Source of the DNA: Muribaculaceae bacterium
GTDB taxonomy: Bacteria > Bacteroidota > Bacteroidia > Bacteroidales > Muribaculaceae
DNA length: 25,968 nt
Direction: 5' to 3'
NCBI GenBank assembly: GCA_016292745.1
Contig: JAEDFO010000033.1
Location: 1-25,968 of the forward strand
The translations under genes and the position numbers were made by a program. This document shows, one piece after another, positions 12,846 to 20,629 of the stretch. Numbering within the stretch: position 1 is the stretch's first letter; every line of letters starts with the position of its first letter. The notes below the pieces were generated by a model. That model saw nothing but the letters and a program-made list of their open reading frames with translations, was not told the origin of the DNA and made no database searches.

Positions 12846-15752
12846 TTAAAGGTTGAAGTTTCGGACCATCATCTTGTCGCCGGCCGGAGCTGTCTCATCT
12901 TTGAACAGCGGGCAGAATATCGTTTTCTCGGTTGAATTGCGTCCGTCGATATCGATGGCATTGTTAATCAGGGCATCGAGAAATGCAAATTCGCTCAGCT
13001 TGTCCTGATAGAGCAGGTCGACAATCTTCGACAGCTTGCCCAGTGCCGACGAACTCTTTTTCATTATTTTCCCTTGGCCTATGGCTCCAAAACCCAGCGA
13101 TGTGAGCCCTACGTAGGCGCTGGCCTGTGATATCTTAACATTGGCGATATCGCTCTTCAGCTTCTTCAAATCGGCTATTTCCTGTGCACAGTAGCTGTGT
13201 AGCTTTGTTATTGAGTAATAACCGTCGTTGATAATCGACATATAATTAGGCGATGCCGAAAGAATAGAGCCTGAATCGTCGCAAACCTCCTTTTTGTATC
13301 TCAGTTTCACAGCCTTGCAGGTTTGTCCGGCATCGGTTTCGAGGTAATATGTACAAATGTCATAGCCGGGAATCATTCCTTTCAGGTATTTTTCTGCTTT
13401 TTCGCTTGCAATTGACAGGTCGCGATAATAGTTGTCGATTTCCTTCACTCCTGTTGTTTTTTGTCTTGGCCAGAATGCGCCCTCGGTGTCTTTGTGGGAA
13501 AACGCCATAACCGATACTACAGCCTGTGTTGAGCGGGCATCTTCTGGTATGTATGCCTGGCATTTGCTTTTCGATAGTCTGAGGTTGTAGAAAACAAACT
13601 TGGCGGAATTGCCGTTGGTGTTTGCAAGCCAGAACATAAGCTGGTGGCAAGCATTGATTGGAACGGTTATGGTTTGCGGTTCCATGGCTTCAAACACACT
13701 CAATTCGGCCATTATAGTTTGGTCGGCAGCAATCAGCAGGGTTTCTTTGTAGTCGTTGCGGCCTTCTTGTCCGTAGTCTGGGCCCAGCAGTTGCGACTCT
13801 CCGGCTGTTTTGTAACAAGCAACTGTGAACGTGAGCGAATTGTATTCGCCGTAGGTGTTGAATGCGATGCACGAGTTTTCAACAGCTTCGCCCCCGGCCG
13901 CAAGCACCAGCAACGGTGCCACTCCGGCAAGAGTGCTGCCTACAAGGGCACCGCCAACAGCTGCACCACTTGCTACAAACGACGCTCCAACAGCAGTTGC
14001 ACCGATAGCAGCCGTAGCTCCGGCTCCTTCTTTGCCGGCAAGCACTCCGTGGTCGAGCGAGAAGTGGGTGCTTGTCTGTAGCAGGAAGCCTTTGTTTATG
14101 CGTTTTCCGTCGCTCATTTCGAAATATTTGCGTTGTGTGGTGCCGTCGTGCAGAATGTTGGATTTTTGTGTGCTGACATAATGCAGATAGGGTTTACACA
14201 GGTCGATGAGGTCGATTTCATCGGGGCACTGTGGCTTGGGGTGTACAAACAGTGTATTGTCGACTGGCTTCCCGCGATACACAACAATGTCGGCCACACC
14301 GAATGCCCCTACATTCATAGTGGTCTGTCCTCCATTTTCAAATCGCAGCTTGCGGCATTTGTTTATAGGGATTACTACATCACGGTTAGGAGCAGTGGCA
14401 ATAAGAGGTGTTTCGTATATCAAGTTGTCGTCGGCATACACTCGTAGCACATCGTTGTTCATCACCCAGCTTTTGCCCACATAGCCAACGGTGAAGCTCA
14501 CATAGTCGAATTCCTTTCCAACGTCGAATGCGGCATACGACACCACGTTGTCGTCCATAAAGTTGGCTTTGCGATAGAGTACGAAACCCTCGCTGAATTT
14601 CACTCCACCCATCGAGAATGTTATGTAGTCCGATTCGCCGGAATATAGCTGGTGCTCGACGCTGCTTCTTAGCGAGTAGGGTTGGATGTTCGATATAAGC
14701 TTGCATACATTGGGGAGTTTCTTCAGCCTTGGGTCGACTTCGCTTTCGATGCTGCCTTCTGCGGCGGTTGCTGCCGGTGATTCGCCGGCAGGATACACCC
14801 ATGCGTCGACGATTGCCCCATATAGGCTATGGCTTTCTTGTTCGCTGAACACCGACAATTGGCTCACTCCGCTAACGTCGACGGTTATGCGTCGGCCGAT
14901 GTCATCTTGGTTGATTTCATATTCATGGAGTATCTTTCCGTCGCCCTTAATCGTAATCCAGCCTTTGCCGTTGCTTGCGTTGCCCGAGTTTGCCGGTCCG
15001 GCAATAAAGCTCAGTGTTTGGTATTGCCCGTTCAGATTAAAGTGGGTTTGTGCCTCATTGTTGCCTATTAGGGCCATTTCCATCATCAGGAGCAGTCCGT
15101 AGTTATACTCGTTGTTTCCCACTTTCACCTTTTTGTATTTTGCTGTTGGCGATACCAGGAAATGTCCGGCATCGCGCAGCGCCTCGTTGTTATCCATTGT
15201 GTAGGGCATCAGGTCGCGGCACAGCATTTTCTTTGTGGGCTTGCCGCTTATAAGGTTGCCTGTATCTTTAGGTCTTTCGCCATTTTTCCACAGTGTGACC
15301 TCGCCGAAGCCTATTGTGCCTTCGCCTGTTACGAGCACAAACTTAAGTTCATCGGCACCTTTTATGTCGAGAGTCACGCGCTGATGTATATCGTAATATT
15401 TTATTGCTTTGTCGAAAATCTTCTTACCGTCGGCATATATGGTAACCACCCGAGGTGCTCCTCGGTAAGAATCGCTGCACAGACCTATGACAAATTTTAT
15501 GGTATCGTATTTGCCTCCAAGCTTGTAGATGGCAAATCCCGGTTTATATGGGCCTGTAGTGCTTCCTATGGTGAATCCATGTTGCCATTTATATCCGCCA
15601 AACATGTCGATTGATGTGGGCATTTTGTGGCAATATGACTGTGTAGGTTTGAGAAGGCTTGTCAGATAGTGCAGCTGAGCATGCGCACTGTTTTGTGCGA
15701 TTGCTGTTATTATTAATGTAAGGAGAATTATAATCTTTTTCATGGGCGACAT
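12846..15752 (-). CDS. Large secreted protein with four NPCBM-like modules and a Gly/Ala-rich hydrophobic insert
   Basis: About 968 residues (ATG 15752; ATG 15743 is equally possible; an in-frame TTG at 15779 overlaps the promoter and is rejected). A signal peptide ends at AHA/Q. Four related beta modules follow, at about residues 45-160, 170-325, 355-495 and 515-735, each with the pattern 'hydrophobic-FxVG...RVYADGKLIYE...V-I-V...LRF', like NPCBM carbohydrate-binding domains. The fourth is interrupted at about 570-625 by a stretch made of Gly, Ala, Val and Ser that looks like one or two glycine-zipper membrane helices. The last 230 residues are helical with several Cys and have no family I recognise. 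It stands alone, has its own promoter, and converges with the HAD gene nine bases away. Binding of glycans is possible but unproven. Confidence 0.75.
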   Translation of the reverse strand: MSPMKKIIILLTLIITAIAQNSAHAQLHYLTSLLKPTQSYCHKMPTSIDMFGGYKWQHGFTIGSTTGPYKPGFAIYKLGGKYDTIKFVIGLCSDSYRGAPRVVTIYADGKKIFDKAIKYYDIHQRVTLDIKGADELKFVLVTGEGTIGFGEVTLWKNGERPKDTGNLISGKPTKKMLCRDLMPYTMDNNEALRDAGHFLVSPTAKYKKVKVGNNEYNYGLLLMMEMALIGNNEAQTHFNLNGQYQTLSFIAGPANSGNASNGKGWITIKGDGKILHEYEINQDDIGRRITVDVSGVSQLSVFSEQESHSLYGAIVDAWVYPAGESPAATAAEGSIESEVDPRLKKLPNVCKLISNIQPYSLRSSVEHQLYSGESDYITFSMGGVKFSEGFVLYRKANFMDDNVVSYAAFDVGKEFDYVSFTVGYVGKSWVMNNDVLRVYADDNLIYETPLIATAPNRDVVIPINKCRKLRFENGGQTTMNVGAFGVADIVVYRGKPVDNTLFVHPKPQCPDEIDLIDLCKPYLHYVSTQKSNILHDGTTQRKYFEMSDGKRINKGFLLQTSTHFSLDHGVLAGKEGAGATAAIGATAVGASFVASGAAVGGALVGSTLAGVAPLLVLAAGGEAVENSCIAFNTYGEYNSLTFTVACYKTAGESQLLGPDYGQEGRNDYKETLLIAADQTIMAELSVFEAMEPQTITVPINACHQLMFWLANTNGNSAKFVFYNLRLSKSKCQAYIPEDARSTQAVVSVMAFSHKDTEGAFWPRQKTTGVKEIDNYYRDLSIASEKAEKYLKGMIPGYDICTYYLETDAGQTCKAVKLRYKKEVCDDSGSILSASPNYMSIINDGYYSITKLHSYCAQEIADLKKLKSDIANVKISQASAYVGLTSLGFGAIGQGKIMKKSSSALGKLSKIVDLLYQDKLSEFAFLDALINNAIDIDGRNSTEKTIFCPLFKDETAPAGDKMMVRNFNL
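13884..14042 (-). other. Coding stretch for the Gly/Ala-rich hydrophobic insert
   Basis: Encodes about 53 residues with almost no charge, with GATAVGAS, SGAAVGGALVG and STLAGVAPLLVLAAGG. It lies between strands of the fourth NPCBM-like module; the other three modules have nothing at this place. The DNA here is GC-richer than the rest of the gene, as Ala and Gly codons demand. Confidence 0.7.
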
Positions 15753-15776
15753 GTTTTGTATGGTTGACTCTTTATG

Positions 15777-15784
15777 CAAATATA
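15777..15784 (-). promoter_or_regulatory. -7 element of the NPCBM-repeat gene
   Basis: Reads TATATTTG on the minus strand, an exact TAnnTTTG match. Transcription from about 15771 places the starts at 15752 and 15743 after short leaders of 19 and 28 bases. The -33 is weak. Confidence 0.65.
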
Positions 15785-15854
15785 CAGCAATATTTCACTT
15801 TTCCAATTATTTAGGAATATAATGTGCGTGTTTATGGTATTTTGAGCATAAAAT

Positions 15855-15890
15855 GACAGAGGTGCTTCAATTATTTGAAGCACCTCTGTC
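15855..15890 (-). terminator. 16-bp terminator hairpin after bL31
   Basis: 15855-15870 pairs perfectly with 15875-15890 around TTAT. On the minus strand the stem is followed by a T-rich tail (ATTTTATG). It ends the bL31 message before the NPCBM-repeat promoter. Confidence 0.88.
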
Positions 15891-15919
15891 GATGTATCGT
15901 TAATTAGCTGTCGCTTAAA

Positions 15920-16174
15920 TTATTTTTTCTTGCGGTTGCCATAGCGGCTCATGAACTTATCAACACGACCTGCGGTGTCAACGAGTTTCTGCTTGCCGGT
16001 GAAGAATGGGTGCGACGAGCTGGTGATTTCAAGCTTTACTAATGGATAAGTGACGCCATCGATTTCAATAGTGTCTTTTGCTGCTACTGTCGAGCGAGTG
16101 ATGAACTGGTCGCCGTTCGACATGTCTTTGAATACTACTTCACGGTAGTTTGATGGATGAATGTCCTTTTTCAT
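15920..16174 (-). CDS. rpmE2: 50S ribosomal protein bL31, type B
   Basis: An 84-residue ribosomal protein of the large subunit that sits at the bridge between subunits. The start MKKDIHPSNYREVVFKDMSNG and the end SSSHPFFTGKQKLVDTAGRVDKFMSRYG are the standard bL31 signature. It is the type B form: the Zn-binding CxxC pair of type A is absent and there is no Cys at all, so it does not depend on zinc. In some bacteria type B replaces type A when zinc is scarce; in Bacteroidota it is commonly the only copy, so the absence of a Zur site need not surprise. It is monocistronic, with a near-consensus promoter and a strong terminator. Confidence 0.96.
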   Translation of the reverse strand: MKKDIHPSNYREVVFKDMSNGDQFITRSTVAAKDTIEIDGVTYPLVKLEITSSSHPFFTGKQKLVDTAGRVDKFMSRYGNRKKK

Positions 16175-16241
16175 TATTTTTTTGTTTTAATTATTATCGG
16201 TTTATATTTCACGTTGGTAGCGTGATATTTGTAATGGCTTG

Positions 16242-16272
16242 CAAATGTACTAATTCTTTTGCCAATAACAAA
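16242..16272 (-). promoter_or_regulatory. Promoter of bL31
   Basis: On the minus strand TTTG (16272-16269), a 19-base spacer and TACATTTG (16249-16242); both elements match the consensus. The leader is about 60 bases and contains a small 5-bp hairpin, TCACG/CGTGA (about 16209-16225), which may or may not be regulatory. Confidence 0.85.
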
Positions 16273-16343
16273 GTAAACGCCTGATTTTTTTTGAATAATG
16301 TCCTTTTTGTCGCATTTTCTGGATAGTTTGTCGAATATCTCAC

Positions 16344-16351
16344 TATCTTTG
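16344..16351 (+). promoter_or_regulatory. -7 element of the metallophosphoesterase operon
   Basis: TATCTTTG is an exact match and lies about 50 bases before ATG 16401. The only upstream TTTG (16327-16330) is too close (13 bases), so the -33 is uncertain. Confidence 0.6.
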
Positions 16352-16400
16352 CATACAGCATTGGCCCGATTCTCGGGCATTTGCAATTATATGGAAATGT

Positions 16401-17588
16401 ATGTTTAAGTACCTATTGTTGTTTGTCTTAGTCGGCTCGCTTTCAGTCTGGGTTTATAGTCGGTGGAATGTTTGGTTTGTCAGTGCCCCCGAGGAGCCAT
16501 ATGCCTGTGCTGCCGAGCCTGAGCGGGTGGCTCTGCTCCCATCGTCGGATTTTGCATCACAGCGAATTGTCACTTGGAGATGTGCCGATACCATTGCAGC
16601 CTCGTCGGTGATTGTAGCTGTTGGTGCCGATACTTCGGTTGTTGAAGCGCAAGGGCAGATTGTTACAACCGATGGCGGTTGTGATGCATTCTATCGTGCT
16701 GTTATTGATGTTGCGCATGGTTCTCACTTCTCTTATAAGGTAACAACAGGCGACAAAGAGTCAGAATGGTATTCGTCGGCCACTCCGGCTAATGGTGAAA
16801 TCCGTAAATTGCTGTATATTGGCGATGTTCAGGATACTGTTGGAGGTCTATCACCGAGGGTGCTCCACGGCGTATTTGATGCCAACCGTGATGCCGATGC
16901 CGTGCTTTTCGGTGGCGATTTGGTTGAGGCTCCGCTTGACCGTTATTGGTCGAACACGTTCAATTATCTCGATTCAATAGCTACCTCTATTCCGATGATT
17001 GTAGCATCGGGTAATCATGAATATCGCAAAGGATTTCCGCCAAGTATCGATGCGCGTTGGCCGGCTTCGTTTGCCTACGATGCCAACGGAGCTGCCATGA
17101 GCCCTGCCTGCTATTCAATAGAGGCGCCAAATGTGCTGATTGCTGTGCTTGATGTGAAGAGTATGGTGCGCGGTATTCCTGTGGTTTCACAATATTTATG
17201 GCTTCGCAATTTGCTGGCATCGGCAAAGCCTGACCAGCGAAAAATTGTCATGCTCCATTTTCCGCTCTATTCGGTGCGTCCTGGTAAGAACAATTATTTG
17301 GAGCGCTGGGCATTTGGCTCTTTGGCTTGCGACTACGATGTCGACTTTGTTCTTACTGGCCATGAACATGGCTATATGCGAAAAGTTGACCCCGACGACG
17401 GCACTCCGGTGTATGTCCTGTCGCATTGTTCGCCAAAAAACTATAAACTAAAGGATGCCGACGACGGCGAGGTGATTATAGGCGGCCGACGGATGTATCA
17501 AACCATTACTTTCGATGCCGACAGCGTCCGCTATCGTGCATACGATGCTACCGACGGTGCATTGCTCGATTATTATTCATTTAATTAA
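16401..17588 (+). CDS. Membrane-anchored metallophosphoesterase (purple acid phosphatase-like)
   Basis: A 395-residue calcineurin-type phosphoesterase. One N-terminal membrane segment (about 3-20, YLLLFVLVGSLSVWVYS) lacks a clear cleavage site, so it is probably an anchor, with the enzyme in the periplasm. A fibronectin-like N-terminal domain (about 40-128) resembles that of purple acid phosphatases. The metal-binding motifs are in order: GDVQD at 141-145, GGDLVE at 171-176, GNHE at 204-207, MLHFPLY (His286) and GHEHGY at 320-325. The substrate is not known; phosphate monoesters are the usual guess. The next gene starts 8 bases after the stop, so it forms an operon with the thioredoxin-like lipoprotein. 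Confidence 0.88.
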   Translation: MFKYLLLFVLVGSLSVWVYSRWNVWFVSAPEEPYACAAEPERVALLPSSDFASQRIVTWRCADTIAASSVIVAVGADTSVVEAQGQIVTTDGGCDAFYRAVIDVAHGSHFSYKVTTGDKESEWYSSATPANGEIRKLLYIGDVQDTVGGLSPRVLHGVFDANRDADAVLFGGDLVEAPLDRYWSNTFNYLDSIATSIPMIVASGNHEYRKGFPPSIDARWPASFAYDANGAAMSPACYSIEAPNVLIAVLDVKSMVRGIPVVSQYLWLRNLLASAKPDQRKIVMLHFPLYSVRPGKNNYLERWAFGSLACDYDVDFVLTGHEHGYMRKVDPDDGTPVYVLSHCSPKNYKLKDADDGEVIIGGRRMYQTITFDADSVRYRAYDATDGALLDYYSFN

Positions 17589-17595
17589 TATTGAT

Positions 17596-18642
17596 ATGAA
17601 AAAGCTTTTGTATTCAGCATTCCTGGCTACTATGTTGATAGCCTGTACAGGTGGCAGTTATAATGTAACTGTCAAGTGCGACAAATCCATCGACAACACA
17701 GTTGCCTATATGATTAATTACGACAGTGGCGACACCATCGATTCGGCCACAGTTGCCAATGGCATGTTTACGTTTGCTGGCAAGGTGGAGAAGCCAATTA
17801 TGGCTCGCATCCTTTATAAAGGTGGACGTCAACGCTTTGTCCTTGAAAAGGGTAATATTCTTGTAGTTGTCGACAGCGGATATGTTGAAGGAACTCCCCT
17901 GAACGATTTGATGCAGGCAAACAACAATGCTGCTGAGGCCTTACAGAAGGAGTATGCGGCTATACACAACGATTCCACCATTTGCGACTCCATCAAGCAA
18001 ATCAAGTATGAGGATGTCGACGCCCGTTACAACAAGATGATGAACGAGTTTTTTGAAAACAACAAGGAGAATCCACTTGGCTTGGCTGCTTTTATCGAGA
18101 TTGCCTTCGATTTCAATTCTGAACGACTCGATTCAATTCTTGCAACTTGTCCCGATGGATTCCGCGACTATAAGCGTGTGCAAAAGATGATTACCTTTGC
18201 ACAAAACAAGGCTGCTACAGCCGTAGGAAAGAAGTTTGCCGATTTTGCCATCACTGCTGAAGATGGTGTGGTGACCAAACTGAGCGATTATGCCGGAAAG
18301 GGCAACTATTTGCTCGTCGATTTCTGGGCAAGCTGGTGTGGACCATGCCGTCGTGAAATTCCAGTTATAAAGGAGATATATGAAAAATATAAGAGTCAAG
18401 GTCTAAGCGTGCTCGGTGTTGCAGTATGGGACAAGCCTGACGACACTATGCGTGCAATCAATGACTTGCTGATTCCGTGGCCTCAGATTATCAATGCCCA
18501 GAACGTGCCTACCGACCTTTATGGCATTAATGGCATTCCTCACATCATGCTTATTGGCCCTGATGGGACAATTCTGAGCCGTGGCCTACAAGGCAACGAA
18601 CTTAAGGCAAAGGTTGACGAAATAATGAGCGCCGCCAAATGA
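17596..18642 (+). CDS. TlpA/ResA-like thioredoxin lipoprotein with DUF4369 domain
   Basis: A 348-residue lipoprotein (lipobox LIAC, Cys17) of the Bacteroidota thiol-disulfide family. Residues about 22-115 form the DUF4369 beta domain (VAYMINYDSGDTIDSATVANGMFTFAGKV), a helical linker runs to about 205, and a TlpA-like thioredoxin domain follows with DFWASWCGPCRREIP (Cys248, Cys251) and the cis-Pro motif GIPHIML. It should reduce or exchange disulfides on envelope proteins. ATG 17596 is chosen because it opens directly on the signal peptide and starts right after the upstream gene; the frame open from 17515 lies inside that gene. A strong terminator follows. Confidence 0.93.
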   Translation: MKKLLYSAFLATMLIACTGGSYNVTVKCDKSIDNTVAYMINYDSGDTIDSATVANGMFTFAGKVEKPIMARILYKGGRQRFVLEKGNILVVVDSGYVEGTPLNDLMQANNNAAEALQKEYAAIHNDSTICDSIKQIKYEDVDARYNKMMNEFFENNKENPLGLAAFIEIAFDFNSERLDSILATCPDGFRDYKRVQKMITFAQNKAATAVGKKFADFAITAEDGVVTKLSDYAGKGNYLLVDFWASWCGPCRREIPVIKEIYEKYKSQGLSVLGVAVWDKPDDTMRAINDLLIPWPQIINAQNVPTDLYGINGIPHIMLIGPDGTILSRGLQGNELKAKVDEIMSAAK

Positions 18643-18672
18643 TAGGGTAGTTCTTGATATCGTCTAAATTGC

Positions 18673-18708
18673 TGCGGGCGAAGTGCTGACAATGGCACTT
18701 CGCCCGCA
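18673..18708 (+). terminator. Terminator after the thioredoxin lipoprotein gene
   Basis: 18673-18686 pairs with 18695-18708 (14 bp, GC-rich) around TGACAATG. It isolates this operon from the HAD operon. Confidence 0.88.
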
Positions 18709-18759
18709 ATGTTTATCGGTTTGTGCGCTTGCAATGCTGTGTAGAGGCAAATTTTTCAG

Positions 18760-18767
18760 TACTTTTG
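18760..18767 (+). promoter_or_regulatory. -7 element of the HAD-M24-cca operon
   Basis: TACTTTTG is an exact TAnnTTTG match only ten bases before ATG 18778, so the leader would be at most about five bases. The -33 position reads GCTG, which is poor. Confidence 0.6.
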
Positions 18768-18777
18768 TACCGAAATT

Positions 18778-19428
18778 ATGAAACATGACAGCAAACATAT
18801 AAAGGCCCTGGTGTTTGATATGGATGGCACTCTCTGGGATGCCACCGAATCGTATGCCGAAGTGTGGAACGAGAGCATGCGCCAGCTTGGCATATGTCGG
18901 AGTGTCAATGTTGCCGATTTGCATAAGCTTATGGGGGCGCCTGTCGATGCAATGATTGATTCCCTGGTTGGAACCGACCACCTTGGTATGAGCCACGACG
19001 AGTTCCTGGGATTGCTTTATACCAATGAGCGCACTATGATGCCACGTCTTGGCGGTGTACTTTATCCCGGAGTGTTTGATGGGTTTGTCAGGTTGTCGTC
19101 GCACTATCGGCTGATGCTGCTCAGTAACTGTTCGCCAAACGGCCTTATCAACTTTATGGGCTACACCGGTCTTGGCCCTTTTGTGGCCGACCATATCTGT
19201 TACGGCGATTCACCCCGACCAAAGTCGGAAAACCTCAGGATATTGCTCGAGCGTAACGGAATCACATCAGCCGAGGCTGTGTATGTGGGCGATACTCAGA
19301 GCGATTGCTACGAAGCTCATAAGGCGGGCACAATTTTTGCATTAATGGAATATGGTTTCGGAAATGCCGATGATGCCGATTTGCGTTTTGCCTCATTTCA
19401 TTCGTTAACCGAATATTTTGAAATTTAA
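18778..19428 (+). CDS. HAD-family hydrolase
   Basis: A 216-residue haloacid dehalogenase hydrolase. Motif I is VFDMDGTLWD (Asp14 nucleophile, Asp16 acid), a helical cap of type C1 fills about 24-85, motif II is LLSNCS, motif III is in RPKSENL and motif IV is YVGDTQSDC. It belongs to the phosphoglycolate phosphatase/beta-phosphoglucomutase group but lacks features that would fix the substrate. It differs from the HAD protein at 12150 and is not a recent duplicate. It leads a tight three-gene operon: the M24 peptidase starts 10 bases after its stop, and cca follows. The nearby promoter suggests a nearly leaderless message. Confidence 0.88.
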   Translation: MKHDSKHIKALVFDMDGTLWDATESYAEVWNESMRQLGICRSVNVADLHKLMGAPVDAMIDSLVGTDHLGMSHDEFLGLLYTNERTMMPRLGGVLYPGVFDGFVRLSSHYRLMLLSNCSPNGLINFMGYTGLGPFVADHICYGDSPRPKSENLRILLERNGITSAEAVYVGDTQSDCYEAHKAGTIFALMEYGFGNADDADLRFASFHSLTEYFEI

Positions 19429-19438
19429 TAATAACATT

Positions 19439-20608
19439 ATGTATCCCGAAGATTTCAAAGAAGAGAAAGAGTTGAGAAAAAGCAAGATTGTAGAGGCCTT
19501 GAATGGTGCCGATGCAATATTGCTTTCAGACAATGCCAATTTGTTCTATACATCGGGCCGCGTGTTCAGCGGTTACACCTATATCGATGCTTCGGGCAAC
19601 GAAATATATTTTGTCCGTCGTCCTGTAGGCTTGAAGGGCGATGAGGTTGAATATATCCGTAAGCCCGAGCAGATACCCGCAATTCTTGATAAACGTGGGT
19701 TGTCTATGCCTAAATCGTTGGCTCTTGAACTTGACCACATCAGTTATAACGACGTCGTACGTCTAAAGAATGTGTTTGCCGATTCTGAAATAGTGAATGG
19801 CTCGGCTGTGATGCGACGTGTACGTTCGCAGAAAACTGAACTTGAAATATCTATGCTTCGAGAAAGTGCCATCCATCATCGAGAAGTGTATAGTCGAATC
19901 GAAAAGGTTTATCGTCAAGGTATGACCGACATAGAACTGCAGATTGAAATTGAGCGTCAGCTCCGTCTTGCTGGCAATCTCGGCCAATTCCGTATATCGG
20001 GGCAGTCGATGGAGATTTTCATGGGTAATCTGCTGTGCGGCGACAACGCTGATGCTCCTACTCCATACGATTTTGCCATGGGTGGCGCCGGGCTCGACCC
20101 GTCGCTCCCGGTTGGTAGCAATGGCACCCAGATTAAGCCTGGAATGTCGGTGATGGTGGATATGTGCGGTAACTTCACCGGCTATATGACTGATATGACG
20201 CGATGCTTCTATGTGGGAAGCCTTTCCGATCTGGCCCGCAAGGCTCACAACACGTCAATTGCCATTTGCCACGAGTTGCAGCATATGGCAAAGCCTGGTA
20301 CTCCAACGGCATCAATGTATGAAAAGGCTGTGGCGATGGCTGAAGAGGCTGGATTGACCGATTATTTCATGGGCCATGCACAGAAAGCCGGTTTTGTAGG
20401 CCACGGTGTAGGTATTGAAGTGAATGAATTGCCGGTGCTTGCGCCTAAGAGCCGCGACGTGCTTGCAGTGGGCAATGTAATAGCCATTGAGCCAAAATTT
20501 GTGATTCCTTCGGTTGGCGCTGTAGGTATTGAGAACACTTATGTTGTAACCGAGGATGGCCTCGATGTCATTACTGATGCTCCGGAAGATCTTAAGGAAC
20601 TGTATTGA
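19439..20608 (+). CDS. M24-family Xaa-Pro aminopeptidase-like metallopeptidase
   Basis: A 389-residue 'pita-bread' peptidase of family M24. An N-terminal creatinase-like domain (about 1-130) precedes the catalytic domain, where all five metal ligands can be placed: Asp in MVDMCGNF, Asp in YMTDMTRCF, His in GHGVGIEVNELP, Glu in IAIEPKF and Glu in GIENTYVV. It probably cuts N-terminal residues before proline in the cytoplasm. ATG 19439 (MYPEDFKEEKELRKSK) is preferred; an in-frame TTG at 19418 would overlap the previous gene. The conserved gaps of 10 and 21 bases to its neighbours indicate co-transcription with the HAD gene and cca. Confidence 0.92.
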   Translation: MYPEDFKEEKELRKSKIVEALNGADAILLSDNANLFYTSGRVFSGYTYIDASGNEIYFVRRPVGLKGDEVEYIRKPEQIPAILDKRGLSMPKSLALELDHISYNDVVRLKNVFADSEIVNGSAVMRRVRSQKTELEISMLRESAIHHREVYSRIEKVYRQGMTDIELQIEIERQLRLAGNLGQFRISGQSMEIFMGNLLCGDNADAPTPYDFAMGGAGLDPSLPVGSNGTQIKPGMSVMVDMCGNFTGYMTDMTRCFYVGSLSDLARKAHNTSIAICHELQHMAKPGTPTASMYEKAVAMAEEAGLTDYFMGHAQKAGFVGHGVGIEVNELPVLAPKSRDVLAVGNVIAIEPKFVIPSVGAVGIENTYVVTEDGLDVITDAPEDLKELY

Positions 20609-20629
20609 TAATTTCTTTTAATTATTTGA

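Noticed and set aside
12837..12851. Small hairpin CTTTA/TAAAG between convergent HAD and NPCBM-repeat genes
   Set aside because: Only 5 bp, AT-rich and without a T tail; it overlaps a stop codon and is too weak to call a terminator.
15753..15779. TTG start at 15779 for the NPCBM-repeat protein
   Set aside because: It lies in the -7 element, upstream of the predicted transcription start, and would put a polar nine-residue extension before the signal peptide.
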